Shown: positions 40,701 through 54,379 of the stretch, piece after piece
Layout of the letters: the number at the start of each line of letters is the position of its first letter
How positions within the stretch are numbered: the first letter of the stretch is position 1
Source of the DNA: Wuchereria bancrofti
Lineage: Eukaryota; Nematoda; Chromadorea; Rhabditida; Onchocercidae
Assembly (NCBI GenBank): GCA_005281725.1
Contig: SSBO01000009.1
Coordinates: 11,401,843-11,465,842 of the forward strand
Length of the DNA: 64,000 bases
Direction: 5' to 3'
Notes under the pieces: generated by a model
What the model was told of the DNA's origin: nothing
Seen by the model: the letters and a program-made list of their open reading frames with translations, nothing else
Databases searched by the model: none
Program-made: the position numbers and the translations under genes

Positions 40701-42672
40701 GGAAGTCGATGAGAAGTCATATGAATCTAGTCCAAAACCTGAAAATGTCAAGCTATTCGGATTTCATCAGGGACAACACAACACATCCGTAACACCAAAT
40801 AATTCAGGTTTCCACAGTATATCCAGTGCTGATATAACTTCCCCTTTTAATCATTCATCTGGAAGTATTGGCGAGTTTCTTTTCTTGTACATCTTTCATC
40901 GTAACTATCAAGACTAATCCAAAAGAAACACTAAAGATCAAATGCTAAGTAAGTTGATAATGTATAATCAAAATTGGTTTCCTCTAAAGAAGAACGTACA
41001 AGGATACGGAATGTAAAATTTTGTCCCTATTTGAAAATTTGACGGCAATTTCATAAGTCTAAAAATATCCGTTGTCGAATAATTAGGTTAGTAGCTTGAG
41101 AATAATTAGATTTAATATTAAACATAATGTTGTAATGTAGAAATCATGACAAATAGTATGATTTTAAGATTGAGTAGTGCTTGTTTCAATCGATCATTTT
41201 TTTTTTTTTTTTTTTTTAGATTTTAGTCATATAACTTACTTTTTAAAGGGACCACTGATATCAGTTTGGTGGATCAGAGCCTCGATGACCTCTTGGCACA
41301 GCTGAATCTGCATCAAGTCACAAAATTTGAACCAATTTTCCCGCAAGTTGAAAATGAAGATAGTGACGAGGATGACTTGGATATTGTGCACGAAAAAAGG
41401 TGCTGAAAGATCAATATATCTGGCAAATTATTCAATTTAATAAAGCTTTCCAATTCTTTCTTTTTTTCACGAAATTGCTGAAGGTGTAAAAATAGATAAT
41501 TTTTGGCAGTTATGAGAACTAAATCTACGCCTAGAAAACGAGAAGAATGATTAAACTGAAAGAAATCAATTTTTTTTTTCTCATATTTTAGAGAAGAACG
41601 AGAAGAGAAAAAAGATACGAAAACTTGTGAGGAGGAAGTTCAGCGATTGTCGGATGGAAGTGAGATAAGGACACGGAAAACGAGGACATTTAATATGCTG
41701 CAGAACAGCAAACAGGTATTTGAGTCTTTCGTTATTTATATTCTAATTTCCATTTTTAAAAAATATCTAATTCATAATCATCTATTTGTCGCTTTCGTTT
41801 CATGGTTAATTTCATAAGTTTAATTTGATTAAGAGAGCTATATAATTGAAGTAATGGACAAATGCAGGTAACTGTACGGTCACACGGCAATGGAGGTGAT
41901 GAGATTGTTAATACCTTTCATGACGGTAATACGTCATTCAACGATGATTTGGCAACCGATGATTTCTTCACGACTCCTCGAAACTCATTCGGGCGTAATC
42001 GTTTGGATAGAGATAAATGTCTGGATGATTTGCTGAAGACGAAAGATGATTCAACAAATCCGGATGAAGGCATTTCCCAAAAAATCAAAAGTGTTCAACA
42101 CACAGATACCGTTTCCCAGTAAATTATTGGCATATATGTCTTTTTTTGGAGTCTTTACTAATTGGAGAATAAAGCGGTTCTAATATGAATTCAAAAATGT
42201 CTATGTATATCCAGAAAAGTGTCGAAGACAGCGAAGAAAAATGGAAAAGTTATTGCGGACGATGCTGCACAGAAAATTGATAGAAGTGAACTAAATGCGA
42301 GACAAGTGGAAACTTTTAAGGTAATGTAATGAATTATGTATGGGATATCTCGCCATCTTTTTCTTTTTTAAAGCAGAGCTCTAAAGAAAATATGAAATTG
42401 GAGGAGTTCCATTCGAGTTAATTGTTTAAGCAGAATTCCTGATTACTTAACTGATATTCAGGATGTTAAGTTGCTGGATCGTCGTGGAAGTGGTTCTTAT
42501 GAGGAGCACAGTACAGTGAAAATGGGTCTCACCAAATTATCATCCCCACCTCCAATTCCTCCAAAGCAGCGTCATGTTATTCAATATATGCAGGTGATTT
42601 GCATAACCTTATGCTTCTTCCTTATTGTTTGCTGCTTGTTACTAAATATAGTTGCATGGTGAACAGTGCTGT

Positions 42673-42703
<31 letters not shown>

Positions 42704-45700
42704 GACAGTGCTACTTTACCTATTTCTCCATTTTGTTCGATCCGTTTAGTTAATTTAAGGTTGGTAAATGAAGTAATCTAAAACTAGAAGTAAATTGCAG
42801 ACTTTTGGAAACAAAAGCGAAAATCAGGATGACTTCTTCAAGGGCTCAACACTTGCTTCATACATCTTGTTGAACGATAATTTACGATACCACGAAGAAC
42901 AGTACAAAAAAAGAATTTCATTCGAATTTTCATTATCCAGTTCGCTTTTTCTTCTTTTACATTGCTTTGGTTCTTCCCTCTCTTCTCTTCAATCACTAAT
43001 TTCTCTTCTCAATATTTCATAACATTTATCCGGTTTAGTGTAGTCGAAATATCTGTGAAGATCACGAAAGTGTCACACTCATCAATTTCACGCTGACAGA
43101 TTTATTCATTTTTATCTTCAATTTATTACATCAGTTTCGCAGCACAAACTTTTTCTGCAGGAGCAGCCGTGTCAAGTCAGCACTATTCCGATTTGAACCA
43201 ATTGTTACAATACAGTGAAACTGACAGAATTATGCTGCCAAAACGATATATGGATGAGGTATAAAGAGAAAGGGTCTTCATTATATCTTGCGAATTTAAA
43301 TTGCTTATTCCTATGAAATGGTATATCGTTTGTACTGAAATATATTGGCTTATTTCGTGCACAAGAATTTCAGTTCTCCTCTTTAGAATGTAGAAAATAA
43401 TTCCTCTAAATACTACAATATTCCGATAATAGTTAGCCTATGAAAAAGATTTATGATATCGCTTAACCATTTCCCTTAATCCTTAATTTAACTGTCGGCA
43501 ATTTGGATTTTTAGTTGCCTTTTAGGGTATCTGCATTCATTTCAAGACTGTTTAATCATTCCTGATATATGTCGTAATGGAGTGTTAAGCTAGGTTTTGA
43601 GAGAGGAATTTTCAGTTTTTGTTTTCGGAATTTGAATATTTGAAAAATTCGTCGTCCAAAGCACAATTCGAAGACTGTTAGCAAGTATTTGCTACAGAAT
43701 GAGATCGTCTCGAAAGGAACAACATCACTGGCACCTTCGGAGACTTCAGAAATTCTGGAATGTGTCGATGTGACAGATTGGTTAATGCTACGAGCACATG
43801 ATGCACTTTCCAAACCCAATGAAGTAATTTCCTTTGTTCGTATCGCAGTATAATTCATCGTACCAAGCCTCTTTTCATTTCCGCATTGCAATTTTTCTGC
43901 AGGTTCGTGGTGGACCTAAAGACGCGTTGATTGCTTTTGCGACCCAGCCATCAGGATCACTACTTTATCAAGAGGCTTTTCTCACAACTTATCGCAGCTT
44001 TGTCGAGTCAGACGAACTTATTCAAAAACTGATTAGAAGGTACAAGTTAGAATAATTCATCTCTTCGATCTAGCAGTTTTATCGAAACAATTATTATACA
44101 TCTAATTAAACTTGTTAGCAATAAATTGTAGAGATAAAAAAAAACCTCCTATGGTAACACCTACTAAATATTGTTAGAAAATAGCTCGGCGGTGGGTCCC
44201 AAGACTTCCTATATTTGCGTTTTCTGCAAGCTCCAAATTGTTCAGGTATTTATATATGTGTACTATAAAAGAGCAGCAGTCAGTCAAAGTAGCTCGTCAA
44301 ACTTTTTCAATGCTGGTACGAGTGGTTGATGAGTTGTGCGCGGTGGAACAAACGCGGAAACTTATTCGTGTAATTACAAAATTTATAAGTCGCCTTGTTA
44401 AAGACGAAAATTATACCTTTGCAAGGATTTTGAGGTTATTCTAATCTTCATAATTATACAGTGGATAGTGAAGAAGTTCCAAGTAATGATGAAATATTGC
44501 TTAATTTTTTATTAAAAACTTGCTTTAACATATTTGAAGAAAATATTTTAAAATTCTACCGCTTGCATAAAATTACCCCGCACATCCTGCACATATCTCT
44601 CACATACCCAGATTTCCAGGAAACGACTAATGTCGCGAATGGACCTAAAGTCAATACAAAAACTCACGGCGGCATCAAAGGAGCGAACTAATATGAGGGG
44701 TGTGAGCTCAAGGTACGTTTTTATTCCTCTTATTTCTCATATTCTTCACATATAACATCTTCTATTTCAGGCATCTAACAATTTTTGATATCCGCTCCGC
44801 AATTATCGCCAAACAAATGACTTATTTGGATGCAGAATTGTTCCATATGATTGAGGTGAAATATGAAACTTCAATTATGAATCTTGAAGAATAAAAGTAT
44901 TATCAGGAAGGCTTGTATTACATTATCTTCACTTATGAAATCTTGACAACATGGTTACATTTGCTTTTATTCTTTTAGAAATTTAGACACAGATTTTTAT
45001 GAAACGAAGGATTTCCTGTGACTAGCTAAGGAATATTTTCAGCCAGCTGAAATGCTTTGGTGGGCACAAGAACAGAACGAGAAAAAAAGTCCAAACTTGT
45101 GTCGTTTTACCGAGCATTTTAACAAGGTAAGACGACTACTACTCCATTGCTATCATTTTCATCATCCTTTTCTGATAGGAACTGACGTAAGGTTTAAAAT
45201 TTCTGCTGACTAACAGCTTGGTCTTCTGAATGCTCTTTCCTGATGAAAAAACGAAATAGTACCATAAGTTACACAAATTTCTTTCATTTGTAGAAGAAAT
45301 TTGTTCCAGGTCTCGTACTGGGTTCGAACTCTCGTCTTGACACCATGTGAGCAGAGAACGCGTGAAAAAGTAATGACGAAATTTGTCAAGATAATGAAGG
45401 TGTCTTTTACTACAGATACTTAGTCTCTCAGGGTTAGGCCATATAAGCGATACATGTTTCAGTTAGAGGCCTCCTGCTAGAGAGCAATATGAGTTGAGTA
45501 GAAAGTTAAGGTAACCACAAGAAATGCACTTCACTACCCTGAATATCTGGCTGCTTGGCTGTTGATCTATGACGAGTGCAATCCTACTACTGGTGAGGAA
45601 ACACTAATAATCTCAGATCCTACCAGATGCCGGCCCTATAATTGTAAGTCGAGGGAAGAACCCAATCAATCATCTCCATAGCAGTACGTGTTGCGACATC

Positions 45701-48118
45701 CTTGGAATGTGTAAAAACGCGTCGAAAGGTGAAAATTAGCATGACTTGGAAAACACTAATTAACATGACCTTTGAAATTGAATAAGAGATGAAGAAATAT
45801 TGTGGAAAGCCAGTTTATCATGTTAATTCCATTCAATTATTCGCTACTAATGGATGTATTTGCTTCTTCTCCTGCTAGATAGACGCCGAAATGTTTAGAA
45901 GCTTTGTTGCAAAATAAAATTGAAACTGTCCGAAAGAGGGGATACTGTGGAAAGGTTAGAATCGGAAGATGAAATGAAACAATCCAACATCAACGATGGA
46001 AGTTAACATATGTCGTCAATCGTATATCAATAAGACTTGATTTAGCAAAAGAATAAGACGGAGGAAGACTTGGAATGAATCGAATGCAAAAGTGCCACAT
46101 CGATTCAACTTAAGGTGGCAGATAATTAATGCATGCCAAAGGAACATTACTTTCACAACACTTTCATCCAACAAAGAAAGCGATGATAGCATATTACGAT
46201 AAAAAATATACGAATAATTTTAGTAACAAATAAACTCTTTACTACATCGTGAAGTATAATGACGATCTACCATCATTATCTCGATATCTCGAACTTCTCC
46301 AGAAAGCAGAGAAAAGCCAAACTCAGTCAGAAATGCTGCACTTTAAATAACTGTAAAAAAGAAGATCTATAAAAAGAGAATATAATTCGAATGCCCAATT
46401 TTCTGCTTTATAAAATAATCAAAAGAAAATTGAAAGAAAACTTGACTGCTCATTGGCAGTTGTGTTAAAAAGACAGTTTACTGGGAATGGTTGAGACAAA
46501 GATGCATAAGATGCGGGAAAGAATTGATGCTGTTACTGTTGCTTTTCTATCATTCTACTAAACTTGGAATCTCATTTCGTGACGGCATTTTGAACAGCGA
46601 AATGCCACCTTCACACGAACAGAGGAAGATATTAATATAGAATATACCTAAATCGGAGTGTATGGAAACGGCAATACCCTACTGTTATATTTTCTCAATA
46701 TGTAAAATGGATAATAAAATAGGTTTGGAAAAGTCCATTAATGGAAAAAATTTTGATGTCCATTTTGATGAAACAGTAGATATTTAATGTGTTACTTCGC
46801 GATAGAGGACTGATCTACTAACTGTGAGAAGTAAAGGATGTCGAGAACATAGGAATTGAAGTCGGTCCAGCAAGTTACTGAGTTATGTTCGCAAAAGTGA
46901 AAAGGATTGTTTGAATGGCTTCCAAAAATTAGGTGAGGGTGCTTAGTGGAAACGTCGGAAATAGAGACAAATCATAGGAGAGAATTTGTGATAGCTGTGC
47001 TCAAGGTATAACCTTTATAGCAGTAACACAATACTAAAAGTTTCAAACGGTCATGATGAGAGTCATTTCATATTTGCATATTCTTATGTGTCAACAATAA
47101 GTAATAAGAAAAGTTAGAAATGTAAAGATCTTATATAATACTGACAACGTAATAGAACTTATACAATTGTTCACTTCTGAACACCGATAACAGTCTAACA
47201 TTAGATCTTTTAACTGCAGTCCAATAGTGATGAGATCCTTATCGTTGCCTTAAATATGCTAGATACTGCTTGCCTTCGAATTTCAAAATATTTCTAACTG
47301 CAGCATTTGCGCATTGTGGGCAATTACAATTCTTATTTGGCCATCTTATCAGCACTAGATTCGGGTCCTATCCGGAGACTGGATTGGTCCAAACATATCA
47401 CCGATCTCTTGAAAGAACACTCAATTGTGATGGACAGCTCACATTCTTTCAAAAATTATCGTACATTGTTAGGCGAAAGCCGACCTCCATGTTTGCCTTA
47501 CATGTAAGCTTCCATTTTCAAAATTTCTTTTTTCGGCATATATTATTTGTCCTTAGGATGAAGCAATTTCAGTAGTTGTTCTCAGGGGTAAGAATAACTT
47601 AAAGAGGCTATTTCCCATCTTCAATCACCACACATCTCATCCTTTAAAAGATGATTATTTTGCAGAGGTCTTGTTCTGCAAGACCTAACATTTGTACATA
47701 TCGGGAATAGCGATTATCTCCCGCCAGAACAAAGCAATGGTAGAAAGAACCTCCTAAATTATGGCAAAAGATGGCAACAATTTGCAATTCTAGACAGCAT
47801 CCGATGTTTCAAAAGCTGGTAAGCAATGATAAATTTATAGGGACAATATTGCTTATTTCCACCTGGAATACGAAACCGACCGGCTTTATTGAATTAGTCG
47901 TCGTCGTTCTTTCAGATTCATAAAGGTATAAAAAGAACGTTTTATTCATTGAAAATATGCTAATTTGGGAAACGATAGGCATCTTTTGCAGGAATTACTC
48001 GATAGAGAAGGATGAAAAAGTTATTCAGTTCTTCAATGGATTCAACAATTATTTGAGTGAAGATGAGATCTGGGATCTGTCAGAATCAATCAAACCACGA
48101 ACACGTAAAAATAAATGA
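37800..48118 (+). CDS. Rap guanine nucleotide exchange factor, RAPGEF1/C3G-like (989 aa model)
   Basis: C3G is recruited by CRK adaptors and loads GTP on Rap1 at adhesion and receptor complexes. Exons: 37800-37922, 39502-39588, 39933-40124, 40212-40355, 40693-40807, 41249-41399, 41592-41715, 41868-42118, 42215-42320, 42462-42593, 42801-42939, 43161-43258, 43674-43823, 43903-44039, 44246-44434, 44620-44712, 44771-44855, 45043-45126, 45310-45399, 47304-47503, 47666-47818, 47992-48118. All phases close to a TGA stop. An N-terminal helical block resembles the C3G N-domain (MFEVLIGSASAVFDSVL). Two CRK-SH3-type motifs follow: PSLPIK (about 76-81) and PPPIPPKQR (about 460-468). The RasGEF_N region begins at VRGGPKD (about 605) with EAFLTTYRSF. 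The CDC25 domain spans about 745-985, with YLDAELF, FNKVSYWVR, NYNSYLAILSALDS, LQDLTFVHIGN and WQQFAILDSIRCF. It lacks cAMP, PDZ and C1 domains, which excludes RAPGEF2-6 and RasGRP. A 1.9 kb intron splits the CDC25 domain. Confidence 0.92.
42673..42703. repeat. GTA trinucleotide microsatellite in a RAPGEF1 intron
   Basis: About ten consecutive GTA units between the exons at 42462-42593 and 42801-42939. Confidence 0.9.
45400..47303 (+). other. Long intron within the RAPGEF1 catalytic domain
   Basis: This intron of about 1.9 kb is the longest one between exons of the catalytic core; most others there are 60-400 bases. I see no exon with correct phase, no long open frame and no terminal repeats. 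Confidence 0.7.
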
Positions 48119-49067
48119 ATCAATCTCTGAGATATGTCAAACCTAGAAATTCTGGAAATGATAAAATTATATATTATGCGAAAACTTACTGACAACCTAT
48201 CACATTACATCGAAACTGAACTAATTTTTACATATACAAACAACTCTTTTAACACTGTAATCATTATAGGGTAAACTTGATTCAACCAGTGGTTAAATGT
48301 GATTGCTGAAATATATTAAATCATGATTTAGTTACAAAAGTTTAATTGAATTTTAAAGAAATATATGACTGCAGGAATTCTGGAAAGAACAGTACTGTGT
48401 AGTAGAAATTTAATGGGATCAATATACATCAAATATGGAAAGATAGTAGGAAACCAAATGATTTCTCTCTTCCAGTACAGTGTTATGTTGTGGAAATAGA
48501 AAAGTGTTTACTCTAATCTTTTTCTTTCTCACTTTTGGTCGAAAATTTTGCAGTAGTAATGGAACAAATAAAATCGATTTAGAAATATAAAGAAGTAGGA
48601 AGTGGAAGCGGTAATGTCCATCTTCATAACCATTCCCTCTAAAGAGGGAATCTCAATGTTCTTATTCGCATGGCGGAAAGTTACCGTGCACAACACGCAC
48701 CCCTTCCTGATGCAGTAAATAAGAAAGCAATAGTTTTCAACAGGTGATCTGCATACCAGAGATGGAATATTACCGTGAGTGGAAGAGCGGCACGTAAGTA
48801 CCTCGACGTCCAGAAGTGACACGATTTGAATTTCAGAAACCGTAATGGCCACCAGAGCAGCACAGGTGGCTAAGCAACACTCCAGCAGTACACCGCCACG
48901 CCACTGGTGAAACATTGAAGTGCTGCTTCTAGTGGTTTGGGTTCATCTTGCTAGGAGGCGGCTGGGTAAAGACCGGGGAATGCGCTTGTGGTCGGATCGA
49001 TGGGTAGAGGTGTTCCTCATTCCATTTCTGTTTATGATTCGTAGCTGCAGGTGTGAGCAGATGTGGA
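48119..49067. other. Intergenic region between RAPGEF1 and MFSD12 genes
   Basis: A candidate AATAAA lies at 48567-48572. Minus-strand open frames at 48529-49213 have no similarity or splice structure. The gap of about 950 bases is longer than typical nematode operon spacing, so shared transcription is possible but not supported. Confidence 0.5.
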
Positions 49068-52000
49068 ATGGAAAGGAACGAAGAAAGGAATAATGAGGAA
49101 ACAGAGAGCATCGAGAATGATGCTTGCGCACAAGTCGTAAGTATCTCAATAATATTTAAATGAAATAAACTTCTGATGGACTTGACGATTGTTTCCGAAT
49201 TCGTTTGAAGCATACTGTCTTACTGATGACTAATTATTAGTGTCAATGAGTTACCGACTTTCATATAATTGTGATAATTTGAGAGAAGAAATGGATAAGA
49301 AACTAGGAGAACTGAAAAAGAAATTCTCAGCCGTGCAGTGCAAAAGCAAGAGAAAACGTTTGGCCTGAGACGTGGATTTTCCTCCATTCTGACTGATTAC
49401 CGATTGTTAATTAGATGGATCACTTCTCATATACTGAAATTAAATAGCAGTAGAACAACTCGTTTCTGTTTCAGATAATTGTTACTGTTTTGTGAATTGC
49501 ATTGAACCTTAAATGAAAATGAAATAACGTATTTCGAAGATTCTTTTATCCATTCCAGTTTGTTAGGGACTTACCCGAACTTGAATTTTGTACAGTGGCA
49601 TTTTCTAGTTTTCCTTTCAGGAGAATACAGAAGTATCAAATGAATTGAGTGGATGTCAGGTGTTTGCGTATGGAATTGGACATTTTTATAACGATTTGTG
49701 TGCCAGCATGTGGTTTACATATCTTTTGTTATTTCTGGAAAAAGTGATTATTATGCGCAGTTCCGTAGCCGGTTTGATCATGCTGATTGGCCAGGTTCCA
49801 TTGCATTTCTTTACAATTTTTCTCTTTAGGCCTAGAATCGAACAATATATTGCTTTGACAAAAAACTAGATACCACTTCATGAACATGCCGATGCTACTA
49901 CGAAAAAAAAAAAAAGAAAACGAAATTATGCTGTTATTGATTTCGTTTATGTCACATTGTCATGGATTTAGAATCCTGAATGGTAGAGAGAGTAACATGG
50001 TATTTTAACAATCGTCGTCGTGAAGTAATGTCTGTAAATAAATATAAATGGATTTCGTAGCTTTTCTATCGTGAATTAAAGAATGTAGTTTTTGGCTGTG
50101 AAATGTCTGTGCATGATTGATATTAGTTCATTACAGACTGCCGATGCTTTGACCACGGCATGTATTGGAGTTCTGAGCGACTGGACATCGGCACCACTTT
50201 GTTTTCGGCGTTGCGGGCGAAGGAAATCATGGCATGCTTTTGGTGTGTTATCATCAGTTACATTTTTCTATAAATGTATAACTTCATTTAATTTCATAAT
50301 GTGGCAAATGAATCAAATACGTCGTCCTTCTGAATAGTTATGTGAAATGTTAGGAAGATAATTTTTGGGTAAATGTATACTTCATTTACACATTTGTTTA
50401 CTTCGCATTCACTTACACATTTGTTTACTTCACATTTTCTGTTGTTTCTGCTCGTCCATGACCGATATGTGTTTTTCCTTGTTTTTACTTGTGATGAAAA
50501 TATTTTCTGGCTGGAGAAAAACGGAACCAAAGTCAGTTATGTTACATTTTTCGTTTCAGGTACCGTGTTAGTAACTTTTTCATTTGCATTTATTTACAAC
50601 AAGTGCTTCATATGCGGTCAATCAGTGACTGATTGGGAACTTTTAGTCTGGTATGCACCATATGTAATTATATTTCAAATTGGATGGGCTACAGTACAAG
50701 TAATCTTTTTGTGTTTTGTTTGTTTTACATTCACCTTTGTAAATTTTGGTGTTGTAGTCATCAGACTGAGCTAAATGCACATCGGCATTGTTTATTCTAC
50801 CAAGCTTTTTCAGCATTTACAAAGTCTAATTTTTTTTGTGTTGCGAACTAAGTCACATAAAAAAATATGTTTTCTAGATCTCACATTTGGCTTTGTTACC
50901 GGAGCTTACGTGTGATGAGAGCCGTCGAACGACGATGAATTCTGTTAGGTTGTTTCTTATAAATCGAGAGAAGTATATGTGTACATACCAAAAATATGGG
51001 AACATTACCGGATTCAAATTTCAATTTTTTTCTTTTTATGTTTTTACAGGTATGGATTTACGGTTATCGCAAACTTAGTTATTTTCGTAGTACTCTCGTT
51101 GCTGTTATATTTTGACGATAAAGGCTCTGCGATTGGTCCCCTGGACCTTCGCCACTTTAATGTAAGCTTGCACCGCTGTCTACTAGCGATTTGCAGAAAG
51201 TGACATTTAATAGAACTCAAATGAGCTTTATGCACTGCATTTTCAGACAGTTTCGGGAATGGTTATTGTTGTGGGACTTTTTACTGAAATTACTTTTTAT
51301 ACCATAACAAAAGAACCTTCAAGAACTGATCATGTTATTGTATCTACTGAGCCGAGGCATCACTCTGGAATCTTACGTTCCTTCAAATTATCACTCAGTA
51401 AATGGATGTGTCGTTTTCAGTTTCACCAGGTAACGTTGTATTCTAAGAATTAAGGAAGTATATTTTTCTCAAATCTTGCAGAAGAAAATGTTTGCAATTT
51501 TGATTATTAGACTACAAAGAGGATTACAAATGACTGCTATAGAAAGTTAAATTTTCCTACAGTTGCGGGTTTCGGGTTTTTCTATTTATCGAATATTTTT
51601 GATGTGAAATTTAGTTTGTTTTAAAATAACTTCCACGCTGTACGCTTTGTGCTAGAAAATGTGTTCGTATAATTGCGGAAGACTGCTAATTGCCCAGTAG
51701 TAGCATGAACAAAGCATCTGTGATAAAATTTATGAATGCACTTCGGAAATGTGTTCAAATGTAACAGCGAAATAATATATCCTGCAAACAACACCATCAT
51801 CTGAAGAGAATACTTTTTATGTTTAACTCAACTTATTTTTCAGGTTGGGATGTTGTACGTGCTTTGCAGACTATATATTAATGTGTCACAGGTTTATTTC
51901 CCGTTCTACATTACACATTTACCGAATATTTCGAAGGTGACTTAATTGTCAAATTTTTCATAACGAAGTCATAGATGACTTTCTTGCACTGTAACATAAC

Positions 52001-54005
52001 GTATTACGTATTTCTGGCAACTGCTGTGATGATATGTCTTTTATAATTTTGTTATAATTAATCTATTGAATGTATTGTTAGGATTTGTTATACTTCCAGA
52101 CGTATGTTGCTATATTACCGATGATTTCTTATTGTTCGTCACTTCTTATTTCTTCCGTGACTGGTTTACCTTTCATAAATCGTCGATGCAACTTGGAAGT
52201 GAATTTTTATCTCTTTTACGCACTACTCGTGCAGTGAGAAAGGGAAGTATACATCCATCCATCGAATCTGGTGTTAGGAACCACTTATTTTATTATGTTT
52301 TAGTCGTAATGATAATGGAATTCAGAGTCTTTTGCTTAATATATATTTTAATTAGTTTCATATGCATATGTAAGATATAGAAGAGAGCAGTAACATTTGC
52401 GCTATTCATCGAATGAATTACTGGTTGGTATTTAATAAGGGTATTCTGAAAGCGAACTTGGTAGCTGGGATTTTGATAAGAACAATTCCAACGTAGCAAA
52501 GTTTGGCACGTCTTCGGGCTTTTCCAAATTTCGAATTTGCATAATTATTTTAATTTACGCAGGAAGAGATTATGTAAGCTCAGCAAACTATAACTCAGTG
52601 TTAATCTTAGCACTCTTAAACATTCTATGTGATCTTTTGAGAAGCTCACTGTGTATAGTTTAAGTGTATGCTATTATTCTCTTGTTCATACGTTTTCAGA
52701 GTTTAGCTTTATTTGGATGTTTGTGCGGCATTTCAAGTTGCTTGGTGATACAGTTTGATACATATTTCCCTGTTCATATAGTTGCTGTTCTTCTGGGTAT
52801 AACCCAAGCAATTTTGTTAATAACTTCACTTTCTGCAGTAGCGAAGCTCATTAGACAAGATACAGTAAGTTACTGATTTGTCTGATTCATTATTTCAAAT
52901 TTCCTTAAAGTCTTTTGAAACCGAATTGTAGCATGAGAGCATTTACGCAATAAAAGAGATTGTTTTAAATTTTTAAGCAAAATACATGGTGTATACTAGC
53001 GCCAAAGACAGGGTTGCTTAAACAATTGGTAGTCAAATCAGCAATTGAGAGACATAAACATAATTTAATGAATAATCAGATATGTGTGTGTCATCAGCAT
53101 TTTTCTTTTTATTTTGTGGAAGGACACATGAAACTTGCTTTTACCAAAGCTTACCACCTACTATGCTTATTTCAGTTTGTTTTGGATTCATTCTTTTTGT
53201 TAAAACTATCAATCTTGTTCGGTTCTGCTTACTATTTTCGCTCTTTCACTTCCTTTCATCCCTGAATGAAACCAGTCAGTACATGGTCTTTCTTTCATCT
53301 TATATTTTGAAGTAAAAGTTCCACTTTTTTGCAAATGCAGCATAAAGTCGGGAAAAGACGATAGTGCTTCTGTGACTGAAATTAGCATGAGATGAAATTA
53401 CTGCAGACTCGTTTTACTTTTTTTGTTATTGCATTTTGTTTGTTTTGTCACATTTTTATCATGCCCAATCATTTTTGCTTGTTGCTTTGATGCCATTTTG
53501 ATTAAAACGAATACAGTAAACAAGGTTATTTTTTTTTTTGCAGGAAAGTGGTGCTTTTGTTTATGGTATTTTCAGTTCTATGGACAAAATTTCAAACGGA
53601 TTAGCTTTGCAAATAATCGAGTTATTCAGTCCATCTTCCTGCATGTTAGTCCGCTAACAATCGTTTTATTCATCTTCTAAAAAACGCTTGTAGCAGTTAA
53701 AATCGTTCAAAATAATGAATACTTTGCAGAGCGAACGAAAGTGCAGTAAGCTGTACAAACTTCTATCGAGTGGTGATTGTCGTTGTGCCTAGCACTACTC
53801 TTCTGATTGCGTTCTTCGTGCTTATTTCTCTGGTAATAAGCGAGAAATGGAGTAACAGGATTTTTTCGGTGGGTATGAATAGTTGTAGGTTCATTTTTAT
53901 GCAGATTACTTACTACTTGTCATATTTTTAAATTTATTAAAGTTTCAGCCAGTATATGAGGATTCAGTGTCCAATGTGGATTCGAATCACCAGTCATGCA
54001 GGTGA
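49068..54005 (+). CDS. Major facilitator transporter, MFSD12-like (518 aa)
   Basis: MFSD12 of vertebrates resides in lysosomes and melanosomes and is required for cysteine import there; the worm substrate is not known. Exons: 49068-49136, 49621-49794, 50137-50242, 50560-50699, 50878-50948, 51050-51161, 51247-51429, 51844-51936, 52082-52228, 52700-52864, 53544-53644, 53730-53868, 53949-54005; all phases agree. Family landmarks are [20 protein letters not shown] at the first helix, the loop 2-3 motif with LSDWTSAP and [60 protein letters not shown], and [21 protein letters not shown]. Twelve membrane segments are expected. Exon 1 encodes a very acidic 23-residue leader; it was chosen because of its strong GTAAGT donor and matching phase. 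The last exon ends at TGA only if the AG|GTGAGT there is not used as a donor. Confidence 0.9.
50386..50439. repeat. 27-bp imperfect tandem duplication
   Basis: Two adjacent copies of a unit starting TTACACATTTG and differing at a few bases, inside the third intron of the MFSD12-like gene. Confidence 0.75.
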
Positions 54006-54373
54006 GTTAAGCTTGCAAATCTTCGTTCAAAATGAATACAGTTAAGCAAAATCACCTACGCAATGAAACGCATGTGAAGTGAAATGAATTTCATCTAAAG
54101 TTAATCAGTCTACTCGCTGAACAGTCAGTTCCAAATTTGCATTTCTCTATCATGCGAGCATTGCTGTAGCCTGTGAAATATACTTGTATTGTATCACTGG
54201 CTATAAATGCAGTAGCATCTTTTTGATTCAAAAGTTTTTTTTTTTTTTTTCGTACATTTAGCAAGTGGGAACTCATTGGTTTAAATAACGATGATATTTA
54301 TTTTTCTAGTGTTACTCTTTTTACAGACTCTCTTTTGCAATTATATTTTTGCCCGATTATTCTTTTTTCTAAT

Positions 54374-54379
54374 AATAAA
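54374..54379 (+). terminator. Candidate polyadenylation signal, MFSD12-like gene
   Basis: AATAAA about 370 bases past the stop; another copy at 54624-54629. Confidence 0.4.

Noticed and set aside
40855..40876. Possible GC donor (GCGAGT) extending RAPGEF1 exon 40693-40807
   Set aside because: A normal GT donor at 40808 has the same required phase and gives a natural join to the next exon.
44461..44691. Open frame inside a RAPGEF1 intron
   Set aside because: It continues from an acceptor but breaks the conserved ARILR-KRLM join; the acceptor at 44619 gives the family sequence.
45315..45330. Resemblance to a tRNA B box (GGTTCGAACTC)
   Set aside because: It lies in the conserved RAPGEF1 coding segment SYWVRTLVL and there is no A box or cloverleaf around it.
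45400..47303. Suspected decayed retroelement
   Set aside because: A few short phrases resemble polymerase-type text, but I see no terminal repeats, continuous frame or motif strong enough to name an element.
53014..53320. Open frames in the intron before MFSD12 exon 11
   Set aside because: No consistent phase with the flanking exons, and Phe/Leu-rich composition expected from T-rich intron sequence.
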